Source of the DNA: Achromobacter sp. Marseille-Q4962 | GTDB lineage: Bacteria > Pseudomonadota > Gammaproteobacteria > Burkholderiales > Burkholderiaceae_B | Length of the DNA stretch: 38,045 nt | Direction: 5' to 3' | Assembly: GCF_943737005.1 (NCBI RefSeq) | Contig: NZ_CALSFU010000030.1 | Span: forward strand, 1 to 38,045 | Shown: in pieces, positions 20,423 through 29,020 of the stretch | Numbering within the stretch: the first letter of the stretch is position 1 | How the letters are laid out: each line of letters begins with the position of its first letter | Translations under genes and position numbers: made by a program | Notes under the pieces: generated by a model | What the model saw: the letters and a program-made list of their open reading frames with translations, nothing else | Told to the model about the DNA's origin: nothing | Database searches by the model: none

Positions 20423-22123
20423 TCAGTGCGCCGCGCCGCCGGCCTGGGGCAGGCTGGCGGCCACGGGGCGGAAGTTGCGGAAATCCCAGTCGCGCCCGGG
20501 CGCCGCGTCGATGAGGGCGCGCGTGTACGCGTGGCGCGGCTCGGTGAGCACGCTCAGGGCGGAGCCGGTTTCGACGACCTTGCCGTGCTGCATGACCAGG
20601 ATGGTGTCGCAGATCTGCGCGGCCACGCGCAGGTCGTGCGTGATGAACAGCACGCCCACCCCGGTGCGCTGGCGCACCTGTTCGAGCAGTTCCAGCACCT
20701 GGGCCTGCACCGACACGTCGAGCGCCGAGACGGCTTCGTCGGCCACCAGCACTTCCGGATCCATGACCAAGGCGCGCGCGATGCAGATGCGCTGCCGCTG
20801 GCCGCCCGAGAACTGGTGCGGGTAGCGCCGCATGGCGTCGGGGCTCAGGCCCACCACCGACAGCGTGTCGCCGGCGCGCTTGAGCGCCTCTTCGCGCGGC
20901 ACGCCGAAATTGAGCAGGCCCTCGATGATGGATTCGCCCACCGTGCGCCGCGGGTTGAGCGAGCGGTACGGGTCCTGGAACACGATCTGGATGCGGCGGC
21001 GCACCGGACGCAGCGCCGAGCCGGACAGCGTGCTCAGGTCTTCGCCGCCCATCATCATGTGGCCGGCGCTGGGTTCGATGAGGCGGACGATGCAGCGCGC
21101 CACGGTGGACTTGCCCGAGCCGGATTCGCCCACGATGCCGAGGATCTCGCCCTTGCGCAGCGTGAGACTGACGTCGGAGGCGGCCACCACGCTGCGTGCG
21201 GGCCGCCGGGCGAACAGCGAGCCGCGCGTGCCGTACACGCGGCCCAGGCCCTTCACGTGCAGCACCGGCTTGCCCTCGGGCGGCTCGCGGTGCGCGGGCA
21301 CCAGGCTGGGCACCGAGGATACGAGGCGGCGGGTGTATGCCTGGCGCGGCGCGGCCAGGATCTCGTCGCGCGAGCCGCTCTCGACGAGGTCGCCCCGGTT
21401 CATCACCACGATGCGGTCGGCGATCTCGGCCACCACGCCGAAATCGTGCGTGATGAAGAGGACGGCGGTCCGGTGCTTGTGCTGCAGTTCCTTGATGAGC
21501 GAGAGGATCTGCTTCTGGGTGGTGACGTCCAGCGCCGTGGTGGGCTCGTCGGCGATGAGCAGCTTGGGCTCGAGGATGAGCGCCATGGCGATGACGATGC
21601 GCTGGCGCTGCCCGCCCGAGAGCTGGTGCGGATAGGCGTCGTAGATGCGCTCGACGTCGGGCAGGTGCACGGAGCGGAACATCTCCAGCACCCTGGCGCG
21701 GCGCTCGGCGGCGGACATGCGGCGATGCAGGCGCAGCACCTCGTCCACCTGCCGGCCCACGGTATGCACCGGGTTGAGGGCGGTCATGGGTTCCTGGAAC
21801 ACCATGGACATGCGCGTGGCGCGCAATTCGCGCAGGCGGCGCGCGGCGGCGTGGGCGATGTCTTCGCCCTCGACGCGGATGGCGCCGGAGGCGACGCGCA
21901 GCACGCCCGCGGGCAGCAGCCCCATCACGGCGAGCGAGGTGACGGATTTGCCCGAGCCCGACTCGCCGACCACGCACACGGTTTCGCCCGCGTGCACGTC
22001 CAGGCTCAGGTTGCGCACCACGCGGTTGCCCGCGCCGGCGACTTCCACCGAGAGATTGCGGATGGCCAGCACGGCGGCGGAGGTGTCGCCGGCCGGGGGA
22101 TTGGGAGCGTAGTTCATGGGCAT
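20423..22123 (-). CDS. Dipeptide/oligopeptide-type ABC transporter, fused double ATP-binding protein (DppD-DppF)
   Basis: A 566-residue protein with two complete ABC domains, each corresponding to one of the usual separate ATPases. Domain 1 has Walker A GESGSGKS at residues 53-60 and the signature LSGGQRQRIVIAMAL followed by LLIADEPTTALD. Domain 2 has a second GESGSGKS and FSGGQRQRICIARAL followed by VLVADEAVSALD. Both domains keep the catalytic Glu after the Walker B Asp. The ATG at 22123 overlaps the TGA of the upstream permease by one base (TGATG) and has AGGA seven bases before it; an ATG at 22117 is the alternative. It powers import through the two neighbouring permeases. Confidence 0.95.
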   Translation of the reverse strand: MPMNYAPNPPAGDTSAAVLAIRNLSVEVAGAGNRVVRNLSLDVHAGETVCVVGESGSGKSVTSLAVMGLLPAGVLRVASGAIRVEGEDIAHAAARRLRELRATRMSMVFQEPMTALNPVHTVGRQVDEVLRLHRRMSAAERRARVLEMFRSVHLPDVERIYDAYPHQLSGGQRQRIVIAMALILEPKLLIADEPTTALDVTTQKQILSLIKELQHKHRTAVLFITHDFGVVAEIADRIVVMNRGDLVESGSRDEILAAPRQAYTRRLVSSVPSLVPAHREPPEGKPVLHVKGLGRVYGTRGSLFARRPARSVVAASDVSLTLRKGEILGIVGESGSGKSTVARCIVRLIEPSAGHMMMGGEDLSTLSGSALRPVRRRIQIVFQDPYRSLNPRRTVGESIIEGLLNFGVPREEALKRAGDTLSVVGLSPDAMRRYPHQFSGGQRQRICIARALVMDPEVLVADEAVSALDVSVQAQVLELLEQVRQRTGVGVLFITHDLRVAAQICDTILVMQHGKVVETGSALSVLTEPRHAYTRALIDAAPGRDWDFRNFRPVAASLPQAGGAAH

Positions 22124-23028
22124 CAGATCCTGCGTACCATTTTCGGGTCCAGCGCATCGCGCAGGGCGTCGCCGAGGATGTTCACGCTGAGCACGGTCAG
22201 CGACAGGAACAGCCCCGGGAAGAGGATCAGGCCGGGCAGCATGCGGAAATACATGCGGCCTTCGGACATGATGTTGCCCCAGGACGCGATCTCGGGCGGG
22301 ATGCCTGCGCCCAGGAAGCTGAGGATGGCCTCGGTCAGCATGGCCGAGGCGAAGACGTAAGTGCCCTGCACCGTGAGGGGGGCGATGGTGCTGGGCACCA
22401 TGTGGCGCCACAGCAGCAGCGGCAGCGGCGTGCCCAGCGCCAGGGCCGCCTCCACGTAGGGCTCGCCCCGCACCGACAGGATCTGGCCGCGCACCAGCCG
22501 CACCACGCGCGGGATTTCCGGAATGGTGATGGCCACCAGCACCGTGGTGAGGCTGGCGCCGGTCACCGCCACCAGCGCGATGGCCAGCAGGATGCCCGGA
22601 ATCGCCATGATGGCGTCCATGGTGCGCATGATGAAGCCGTCCAGCGTGCGGAACCAGCCCGCGATCACCCCCACCACCAGGCCGATGGCCACGCTGATGA
22701 CGGCCGCGCCCAGGCCCGCGATGAGCGAGATGCGCGCGCCGTAGGCCACGCGCGACCAGACATCGCGCCCGAAGGCGTCGGTGCCCAGCAGGTAGCCGGA
22801 AAAGGGCGGCTTCAGGCGCGCGCCCGGATTGATCTGCGTGGGATCCACGGTGCCCAGCCAGGGCGCGAACACGGCGATGGCGACGATGGCCAGCAGCACG
22901 ACCAGCGCCAGCAGCACGGGCACGCTGCGCAGGCCCTGGCGCACCTGGCGCCAGGCGGTGGCGTGCGGCGTGCCGGCGCCCGGAAGATCGGCGGCCGCCT
23001 GGGCGGCGCCTTCGGTTGGCGTTTGCAT
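22123..23028 (-). CDS. Dipeptide-type ABC transporter permease (DppC class)
   Basis: A 301-residue inner-membrane permease with an N-terminal cytosolic tail and about six membrane helices. The DppC-type segment GYLLGTDAFGRDVWSRVAYG follows the first helix. The EAA-like coupling loop appears as PYVEAALALGTPLPLLLWRHM. The ATG at 23028 has GAGGGA upstream and lies 11 bases after the stop of the other permease, so it is preferred to upstream possibilities that would overlap that gene. It pairs with the DppB-like protein to form the channel. Confidence 0.94.
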   Translation of the reverse strand: MQTPTEGAAQAAADLPGAGTPHATAWRQVRQGLRSVPVLLALVVLLAIVAIAVFAPWLGTVDPTQINPGARLKPPFSGYLLGTDAFGRDVWSRVAYGARISLIAGLGAAVISVAIGLVVGVIAGWFRTLDGFIMRTMDAIMAIPGILLAIALVAVTGASLTTVLVAITIPEIPRVVRLVRGQILSVRGEPYVEAALALGTPLPLLLWRHMVPSTIAPLTVQGTYVFASAMLTEAILSFLGAGIPPEIASWGNIMSEGRMYFRMLPGLILFPGLFLSLTVLSVNILGDALRDALDPKMVRRI

Positions 23029-23039
23029 CGGCGTTTCCC

Positions 23040-23981
23040 TCAATACCTGATACGCGGGTCGAACACGGTGTAGGCGCAATCGACAACCAGATTGATGAAT
23101 ACGTACACGAAGGCGAAGAACAGCGTCAGCCCCTGGATGACCGGGTAGTCGCGGGCCAGCACGGCCTCCACCACCAGCCGGCCCAGGCCGGGGATGTTGA
23201 ACACCGATTCGGTGACCACCACGCCGCTGATGAGCAGCGCCACGCCCACGCCCACCACCGTGGCGATGGGCACGGCCGCGTTGCGCAGCGCGTGACCCAG
23301 CAGCACGCCGGTTTCCGTGAGGCCCTTGGAGCGGGCGGTGCGGATGAAGTCTTCGCCCATGACCTCGATGACGCTGGTGCGCGTGATGCGCGCGATGAGC
23401 GCCACGTACACGGTGGACAGCGCCAGCGCGGGCAGGATGAGGCGGTGCAGGAAGGGCCAGAAGCCGCGGGCCAGCGGCGTATAGCCCTGCACGTTGAACC
23501 AGCCGAGCTTGATGGCGAACACCCAGATGAGCAGGTAGCCGGTCACGAACACCGGCACCGAGAAGCCCAGCACCGAAAAGCCCATGACGGCCCGGTCGAG
23601 CAGCCTGCCCTGGCGCCAGGCCGCCAGCACGCCCAGCGGAATCGCCACCAGCAGGGTGAAGGCCAGCGTCAGCACGGCCAGGCTGAGCGAGGGCTCCAGC
23701 CGCTGGCCGATGAGCTGCGTGACCGGCACGCCTGACATGAGCGACTTGCCCAGGTCGCCCTGCAGCAGCTTGCCGCCCCAGATGAGGAATTGCCGGGCCA
23801 CGGGCTGGTCCAGGCCCATGGTCTGGCGGATCTGGGCCACTTGCTCGGGCGTGGCGCCGTCGCCCGCCATGATGATGGCGGGGTCGCCCGGACTGAAACG
23901 CAGGATTGCGAAAACCACTACGGCGACCATCACCAGGACAGGGATGGTCGCGAGCAGCCGGCGCAAGACGAATGCCAGCAT
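23040..23981 (-). CDS. Dipeptide-type ABC transporter permease (DppB class)
   Basis: A 313-residue inner-membrane protein beginning MLAFVLRRLLATIPVLVMVAV, the standard DppB-type first helix. The periplasmic region contains FSPGDPAIIMAGDGATPEQV, and the coupling loop is DFIRTARSKGLTETGVLLGHAL. The C-terminal VVDCAYTVFDPRIRY ending is also typical. It starts 22 bases after the binding-protein gene and is followed by the second permease after 11 bases. Confidence 0.95.
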   Translation of the reverse strand: MLAFVLRRLLATIPVLVMVAVVVFAILRFSPGDPAIIMAGDGATPEQVAQIRQTMGLDQPVARQFLIWGGKLLQGDLGKSLMSGVPVTQLIGQRLEPSLSLAVLTLAFTLLVAIPLGVLAAWRQGRLLDRAVMGFSVLGFSVPVFVTGYLLIWVFAIKLGWFNVQGYTPLARGFWPFLHRLILPALALSTVYVALIARITRTSVIEVMGEDFIRTARSKGLTETGVLLGHALRNAAVPIATVVGVGVALLISGVVVTESVFNIPGLGRLVVEAVLARDYPVIQGLTLFFAFVYVFINLVVDCAYTVFDPRIRY

Positions 23982-24003
23982 GGATGACTCCTACGGCTCG
24001 CCC

Positions 24004-25569
24004 TCAGGGGGCTTTCTTCACATTCCAGAACGCGAACACCGGAGCATGCACCAGGCCCGAGAGCTTGGTGGAGTACACGGTGGGCACGGACATCTGGCCC
24101 AGGGGCACGTACAGCCCTTCGTCGATGCCGATGCGCTGCACTTCGTCGGCGATCTTCTTCTGCTCGGCCGGGTCGGAGGTCAGCGCCATCCGGGTGCGCA
24201 GTTCCTCGATCTGCGGGAAGTCGGGCCAGCCGAACCAGGCGTTGTCGCCGTTGGCCGCGGCCGGGGCCGAGCGCACCGGGTCCATGACGTCGGTGGCGTA
24301 CCAGTTGGTGTTGTGGATGTTCCAGCCGCCTTCGGCCGGGGGCGCCTTGGAGGCGCGGCGCGTGGCCACGCTCTGCCAGTCCATGGCCGCGAGGTTCACG
24401 TTGAAGCCGGCCTTGCGCAGGGCCTGCGCCATGACCACGGGCTGGGCCGAGAGCGTGCCCACGTCGGTGGCGTGCATGAGCAGCACCGGGGTGTTGTCGT
24501 AGCCGGCTTCCTTGAGGAGCTGCCTGGCCTTTTCGATGTTGGACGGCACCACCATGTCTTTGCCGATGTCGGATTCCAGCGGCGTGCCGCAGCCCCACAG
24601 CGAGGCGCAGGTCTTCCAGTACTTGGGATTGCCCACCAGCGCCTTCATCACGTCTTCCTGGCCGATGGCGTACATGGCGGCCTGGCGGATTTTCTTGTTG
24701 TCGAAGGGCGGGTACTTGAAGTTGAAGCGGTACATGGTGAAGTATCCGACCGGGCTGAGGCTTTCTTCCTTCAGGTCGGGGTTGCCTTCCACCATGGGCA
24801 GCAGGTCGTAGGGGAACTGCTCGACGAAGTCGATCTCGCCTCCCAGCAGGGCGTTGGCGGTGGTGAGGGCGTCGGGCATCACGTCCCATTCGACCTTGTC
24901 CACGTTGACGACCTTGCCGCCGGCCAGCCCGCTGGCCGGCTCCTTGCGCGGCACGTAGTCGGGGTTCTTCACGTACACCGTCTTCACGCCGGGCTTGAAC
25001 TCGGCGATCTTGAAGGGACCCGAGCCGGTCATGTCGGTCAGCGGCTTGCCGATGGGCTGCTCGGCGATGCGCTTGGGCATCATGAAGGGCGCGGTGCCGG
25101 TGGGCTTGGAGAGCGCGCGCAGGGCGAGGTCGGTGGGTTCTTTCATGACGAAGCGGAAGGTCTTGTCGTCGACCGTCTCCAGCTTGTCGGTGAATTTCAT
25201 GAGCGTGCGGCCCATGACGTCGCCGGCGGCCCAGCGCTTGATGGACGCCACGCAGTCTTCCGCGGTGACGGGCTTGCCGTCATGCCACTTCTGGCCCGGG
25301 CGCAGGGTCATGGTGTAGGTCTTGCCGTCGGGCGACACCTCCCACTTTTCCAGCATCTGGGGCTGGATCTTGTTGTCGGCGTCGGTGGCCAGCAGCGTGT
25401 CGTAGATCATGTAGCCGTGCCACGTCGTGATATAGGCCGTGGTGGCGTGCGGATCGGTGAGACGAAGCGGCGAATGCATGACGGCCTTGATGACCGTCTC
25501 TGCCTGGGCGCCATGGGCCATCAGAAGGGTTGCGCCGGCCAGGGCGGCCGCTCTGACAAACTTCAGCAT
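24004..25569 (-). CDS. Family 5 extracellular solute-binding protein (DppA/OppA class)
   Basis: A 521-residue periplasmic binding protein. A Sec signal peptide is clear at residues 1-23 (basic start, hydrophobic core, AQA cleavage site before Glu24). There is no lipobox cysteine, so it is free in the periplasm. Family 5 wording includes YDTLLATDADNKIQPQMLEKW, the TLRPGQKWHDGKPVTAEDCVAS motif and GSGPFKIAEFKPG. It would capture a peptide or similar ligand and hand it to the two permeases. It is the first gene of the six-gene minus-strand operon ending with the amidase and M81 peptidase. A 387-base region with several inverted repeats lies upstream. Confidence 0.95.
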   Translation of the reverse strand: MLKFVRAAALAGATLLMAHGAQAETVIKAVMHSPLRLTDPHATTAYITTWHGYMIYDTLLATDADNKIQPQMLEKWEVSPDGKTYTMTLRPGQKWHDGKPVTAEDCVASIKRWAAGDVMGRTLMKFTDKLETVDDKTFRFVMKEPTDLALRALSKPTGTAPFMMPKRIAEQPIGKPLTDMTGSGPFKIAEFKPGVKTVYVKNPDYVPRKEPASGLAGGKVVNVDKVEWDVMPDALTTANALLGGEIDFVEQFPYDLLPMVEGNPDLKEESLSPVGYFTMYRFNFKYPPFDNKKIRQAAMYAIGQEDVMKALVGNPKYWKTCASLWGCGTPLESDIGKDMVVPSNIEKARQLLKEAGYDNTPVLLMHATDVGTLSAQPVVMAQALRKAGFNVNLAAMDWQSVATRRASKAPPAEGGWNIHNTNWYATDVMDPVRSAPAAANGDNAWFGWPDFPQIEELRTRMALTSDPAEQKKIADEVQRIGIDEGLYVPLGQMSVPTVYSTKLSGLVHAPVFAFWNVKKAP

Positions 25570-25693
25570 GAGTGTTCCCCTTGAAGCGGTGTGAGCGGCG
25601 GTTGCCGCTACGTCGTTGACGCGCCGCGCCGCGGCGGCGCGCGAGGGTCAGGCGGTAGCGGGCCGGCCGGTGAGAGCCGGACCGCAAGGCGCC

Positions 25694-25722
25694 ATTCTGA
25701 TACCCGGACGCAAGCGTGTCCA
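25694..25722 (-). promoter_or_regulatory. Candidate promoter for the solute-binding protein operon
   Basis: On the minus strand TGGACA (25722-25717, 5 of 6 to the -35 consensus) is followed after 17 bases by CAGAAT (25699-25694, 4 of 6 to the -10). Transcription would start near 25687, giving a leader of about 118 bases with a GC hairpin at 25620-25641. Confidence 0.4.
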
Positions 25723-25772
25723 TGGTTGTTTTGCCTCGTTGACCGGCAGGGCGCGGACCGGGGCGGCGCCGG

Positions 25773-25789
25773 TGAAACCGAACGTTTCA
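25773..25789. promoter_or_regulatory. Operator-like inverted repeat upstream of the transport operon
   Basis: TGAAAC (25773-25778) and GTTTCA (25784-25789) form a perfect six-base inverted repeat with a five-base spacer. It lies about 50 bases upstream of the candidate -35. The geometry suits a dimeric helix-turn-helix regulator, but no regulator gene is adjacent. Confidence 0.4.
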
Positions 25790-25956
25790 TGGCCGGCCCC
25801 GCGGCTCTTGCCGCGGGCGCGCCGGCATGCGTGCCGGCCCGGCGTGCGCAAGGGACGGCGGTGCGCCGTGGGGAATACCCGAATGTCCGCCCCGTGGAAC
25901 GCACGCGGCGCGGCGGGCCGGCCGCGCGAGCGCACCGGGCCCGCGGGGAGCCGGCC

Positions 25957-27450
25957 TTACTTGGCCACCGGCATGGTGAACTCGGCGCCCTTGGAGATGC
26001 TGTCCGGCCAGCGCTGCATGACGCTCTTGTAGCGCGAGTAGAAGCGTATGCCTTCCTCGCCATAGGCGTGGTGGTCGCCGAAGAGCGAGCGTTTCCAGCC
26101 GCCGAACGAATGCCAGGCCATGGGCACGGGAATGGGCACGTTGATGCCCACCATGCCCACCTTGATCTGGCGCGCGAAGGCGCGCGCGACGCCGCCGTCG
26201 GAAGTGAAGCAGGCCACGCCGTTGGCGAATTCGTGCGCGTTGACGAGGTCCACCGCCGAGGCGAAGTCGGGCACGCGCACCACGCACAGCACCGGCCCGA
26301 AGATCTCTTCGCGGTAGATGTTCATGTGGGGCTTCACGTTGTCGAACAGCGTGCCGCCCAGGAAGAAGCCCTTTTCGTTGCCCGGCACCTGCAGGCCGCG
26401 GCCGTCGACCACCAGGTGCGCGCCCGCGGCGATGCCGTCCTCGATGTAGCCCATGACCTTGTTGCGGTGCTGCGCGGTGACGAGCGGGCCCATCTCGGCG
26501 TCGGGCTGCATGCCGTCTTTGACGACCAGCGCCTGCACGCGCGGCTTGAGGCGCTCGATGACCTTGTCGGCCACGTCGCCCACCGCCACGGCCACGGAAA
26601 TGGCCATGCAGCGCTCGCCCGCCGAGCCGTAGGCCGCGCCCATGAGCGCGTCCGTCACCTGGTCGAGGTTGGCGTCGGGCATCACCACCAGGTGGTTCTT
26701 CGCGCCGCCCAGCGCCTGCACGCGCTTGCCGCGGCGCGTGCCCTCGGCGTAGATATATTGCGCGATGGGCGTGGAACCCACGAAAGACAGGGCCTCCACC
26801 TCGGGGTGGGCGATGAGCGCGTCCACCGCCTGCTTGTCGCCCTGCACGACGTTGAACACGCCGTCGGGCAGCCCCGCTTCGCGCAGCAGCTCGGCCAGGC
26901 GCAGCGAGACGGAAGGATCGCGCTCCGAAGGCTTGAGCACGAAGGTGTTGCCGCAGGCGATGGCCACCGGGAACATCCAGCACGGCACCATCATGGGGAA
27001 GTTGAACGGGGTGATGCCGGCCACCACGCCCAGCGGCTGGCGCATGCTCCAGTTGTCGATGCCGCCGCCGATCTGCTCGGTGTACTGGCCCTTGAGCAGG
27101 TGCGGAATGCCGCAGGCGAACTCCACCACCTCGATGCCGCGGGTCACTTCGCCCAGGGCGTCGGAAAACACCTTGCCGTGCTCGCGCGTGATGAGCGCGG
27201 CCAGCTCGTCCTGGTGCTTGTCCAGCAGCGCCTTGAAGTTGAACAGCACGCGCGCGCGCTTGAGCGCCGGCGTTTCGGACCAGGCGGGAAAGGCCGCGCG
27301 GGCGGCCGCCACGGCCAGGTCCACTTCTTCGGCCCCGCCCAGGCAGATCGAGGAGACGACCTCGCCCGTGGCCGGGTTGAAGCCCTCGGTGTAGCGGTTG
27401 CTGCGGCCTTCGTGGGGCTGGCCGTTGATGAAATGCGTGATTTTCTTCAT
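25957..27450 (-). CDS. mmsA: CoA-acylating methylmalonate-semialdehyde dehydrogenase
   Basis: A 497-residue aldehyde dehydrogenase of the MmsA class. It oxidises methylmalonate or malonate semialdehyde with NAD and CoA to propionyl-CoA or acetyl-CoA and CO2. Family markers are [31 protein letters not shown], the Gly-rich [14 protein letters not shown] loop, and the active-site [12 protein letters not shown] with Cys281. Unlike hydrolytic ALDHs it lacks the usual general-base Glu in the [10 protein letters not shown] segment (an LELGGK-type motif in others), as expected for CoA-dependent members. It lies 89 bases after the aminotransferase gene, and together they would convert beta-alanine through malonate semialdehyde to acetyl-CoA. 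A 24-base perfect palindrome lies in that gap. Confidence 0.96.
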   Translation of the reverse strand: MKKITHFINGQPHEGRSNRYTEGFNPATGEVVSSICLGGAEEVDLAVAAARAAFPAWSETPALKRARVLFNFKALLDKHQDELAALITREHGKVFSDALGEVTRGIEVVEFACGIPHLLKGQYTEQIGGGIDNWSMRQPLGVVAGITPFNFPMMVPCWMFPVAIACGNTFVLKPSERDPSVSLRLAELLREAGLPDGVFNVVQGDKQAVDALIAHPEVEALSFVGSTPIAQYIYAEGTRRGKRVQALGGAKNHLVVMPDANLDQVTDALMGAAYGSAGERCMAISVAVAVGDVADKVIERLKPRVQALVVKDGMQPDAEMGPLVTAQHRNKVMGYIEDGIAAGAHLVVDGRGLQVPGNEKGFFLGGTLFDNVKPHMNIYREEIFGPVLCVVRVPDFASAVDLVNAHEFANGVACFTSDGGVARAFARQIKVGMVGINVPIPVPMAWHSFGGWKRSLFGDHHAYGEEGIRFYSRYKSVMQRWPDSISKGAEFTMPVAK

Positions 27451-27482
27451 GAATGCAAAAGCTCGATGCGGGAGTTCGATGG

Positions 27483-27506
27483 ACGCGCCGCCGCGCGGCG
27501 GCGCGT
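27483..27506. repeat. 24-base perfect palindrome between the aminotransferase and mmsA
   Basis: The half ACGCGCCGCCGC (27483-27494) is followed directly by its reverse complement (27495-27506). As RNA it would form a short, very stable hairpin in the intercistronic region, upstream of the mmsA start. A similar GC hairpin lies at 25620-25641 before the transport operon. Confidence 0.8.
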
Positions 27507-27539
27507 TTCCTGCCGGGGCCGGCTCAGGGCGTGTTCACC

Positions 27540-28862
27540 CTAAGCCACTTCCTTGAGCACCTTGCCGATGCCCTCGAAGATCTGGCCGATCTGGTTTTCG
27601 TCGACGATGAGCGGAGGCGACACCGCGAGGATGTCGCCCGTGTAGCGCACCATGAGGCCGGTGTCGAAGCATTTCTGGAAGGCTTCGGCGGCGCGCGCGC
27701 CCGGGGCGCCTTCGCGCGGCGACAGCTCGATGCCGGCCACCAGGCCGATGTTGCGCACGTCGATGACGTGCGGCGCGCCCTTGAGGCTGTGGGCGGCTTC
27801 CTCGAACGCGGCCGACAGCTTGCGGGCGCGGGCGAACAGGTCTTCGCGGCGGTAGATGTCCAGCGTGGCGAGCACGGCGGCGGCGGCCAGCGGGTGGGCC
27901 GAGTAGGTGTAGCCGTGGAAGAACTCGATGCCGCCTTGCGGTCCGTTGACGATGGCGTCATGCACTTCGCGGCGCACCGCGACGGCGCCGGCCGGAACGG
28001 CGGCGTTGCTCACGCCCTTGGCCATGGTGATGAGGTCGGGCGTTACGCCGAAATAGGCCGCGGCGGTGGCCTCGCCCAGGCGGCCGTACGCGGTGATGAC
28101 TTCGTCGAAGATCAGCAGAATGCCGTGGCGGGCGGTGATTTCGCGCAGTTTTTCGAGATAGCCCTTGGGCGGGACGAGCACGCCGGTGGAGCCGGCCATG
28201 GGCTCGACGATCACGGCCGCGATGGTGGAGGCGTCGTGCAGGGCGATGATGCGTTCCAGCTCGTCGGCCAGGTGCGCGCCCCACTCGGGCTGGCCGCGCG
28301 TGAAGGCGTTGTGTTCCAGGCTGTGGGTGTGCGGCAGGTGGTCCACGGCCGGCAGCAGCGCGCCGGAGAAGGTCTTGCGGTTGGGCGAGATGCCGCCCAC
28401 GGAAATGCCGCCGAAGCCCACGCCGTGGTAGCCGCGCTCGCGCCCGATGAGGCGGGTGCGCTGCGCCTCGCCGCGCGCGCGGTGGTAGGCCAGGGCGATC
28501 TTCAGCGCGGTGTCCACCGATTCGGAGCCCGAATTGGTGAAGAACACGCGGTCCAGGCCCTGCGGCATCAGGCCGGCCACGGCGGTGGCGGCCTCGAAGG
28601 CCAGCGGGTGGCCGAGCTGGAACCCCGGCGCGTAGTCCATGACGCCGGCCTGGCTGGCGATGGCGGAGACGATTTCTTCGCGGCAGTGGCCGGCGTTCAC
28701 GCACCACAGGCCGGCCGTGCCGTCCAGGATCTGGCGGCCGTCGAAAGACGTGTAGTACATGCCCTTGGCCGAGGCCAGCAGGCGGGGGTTCGCCTTGAAC
28801 TGCCGGTTGGCGGTAAAGGGCATCCAGAGGTGGGACAGGTCGGGCAGTTTGGCAGCGCTCAT
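27540..28862 (-). CDS. Omega-amino acid (beta-alanine):pyruvate aminotransferase
   Basis: A 440-residue class-III PLP aminotransferase. It resembles Pseudomonas omega-amino acid:pyruvate transaminase along its length: LSHLWMPFTANRQFKANPR at the start, FFTNSGSESVDTALK, RERGYHGVGFGGISVGGI, ILLIFDEVITAYGRLG, and the PLP lysine in LITMAKGVSNAAVP (Lys282). It would transfer the amino group of beta-alanine to pyruvate, giving malonate semialdehyde and alanine. The ATG at 28862 has GGAG upstream and matches family N termini; a longer frame to 29018 is rejected because it would run across the promoter region. The MocR-type regulator gene is divergent, and mmsA follows. Confidence 0.94.
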   Translation of the reverse strand: MSAAKLPDLSHLWMPFTANRQFKANPRLLASAKGMYYTSFDGRQILDGTAGLWCVNAGHCREEIVSAIASQAGVMDYAPGFQLGHPLAFEAATAVAGLMPQGLDRVFFTNSGSESVDTALKIALAYHRARGEAQRTRLIGRERGYHGVGFGGISVGGISPNRKTFSGALLPAVDHLPHTHSLEHNAFTRGQPEWGAHLADELERIIALHDASTIAAVIVEPMAGSTGVLVPPKGYLEKLREITARHGILLIFDEVITAYGRLGEATAAAYFGVTPDLITMAKGVSNAAVPAGAVAVRREVHDAIVNGPQGGIEFFHGYTYSAHPLAAAAVLATLDIYRREDLFARARKLSAAFEEAAHSLKGAPHVIDVRNIGLVAGIELSPREGAPGARAAEAFQKCFDTGLMVRYTGDILAVSPPLIVDENQIGQIFEGIGKVLKEVA

Positions 28863-28953
28863 GGGGAGACTCCGGAGGAAAAGAAACGCCGCTGCGCGGA
28901 AAGGGGCGGGCGGCGCGATCAAACCGATTCTCGGACGTCCACGAGCGAATGAA

Positions 28954-29012
28954 AATATACAATTGCCGCAAAACGGGCTAACTGTATAGTTGCAATCATG
29001 ACAACTGTATAG
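28954..29012. promoter_or_regulatory. Divergent promoter and operator region of the aminotransferase and MocR regulator
   Basis: Perfect direct repeats AACTGTATAG lie at 28980-28989 and 29003-29012, 23 bases apart start to start. An inverted near-copy ATACAATT (7 of 8 to ATACAGTT) is at 28957-28964. A plausible plus promoter, TTGCCG (28963-28968), 16 bases, TATAGT (28985-28990), overlaps the first repeat; the second repeat falls between the likely start site and the ATG. On the minus strand TATATT (28959-28954) could be the -10 of the aminotransferase and overlaps the inverted copy. A regulator bound here could control both directions. Confidence 0.6.
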
Positions 29013-29020
29013 ATTCATCC

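Larger units (their letters stand above)
25570..25956. other. Intergenic region with inverted repeats between mmsA and the transport operon
   Basis: No convincing gene is present in these 387 bases. It holds the candidate promoter at 25694-25722, an operator-like TGAAAC-N5-GTTTCA (25773-25789), and several hairpins. The hairpins are 25620-25627 with 25634-25641, 25798-25805 with 25810-25817 around a TCTT loop, and 25821-25827 with 25832-25838 around a TGCG loop. The last two are adjacent and perfect. None is followed by a U-run in the mmsA direction, so an intrinsic terminator for mmsA is not evident. Confidence 0.7.

Noticed and set aside
22117..23086. The double ATPase frame extending upstream through the DppC gene as one large fusion
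   Set aside because: The upstream part is an out-of-frame shadow of the permease; the ATPase has its own ATG with a ribosome site and a TGATG overlap.
25591..27543. Plus-strand frame of 650 codons opposite mmsA
   Set aside because: mmsA is certain on the minus strand with its active-site Cys; the plus frame is compositional shadow.
28863..29018. 52-residue N-terminal extension of the aminotransferase
   Set aside because: It would cross the promoter and operator repeats and has no family similarity; the ATG at 28862 has a ribosome site and matches family N termini.
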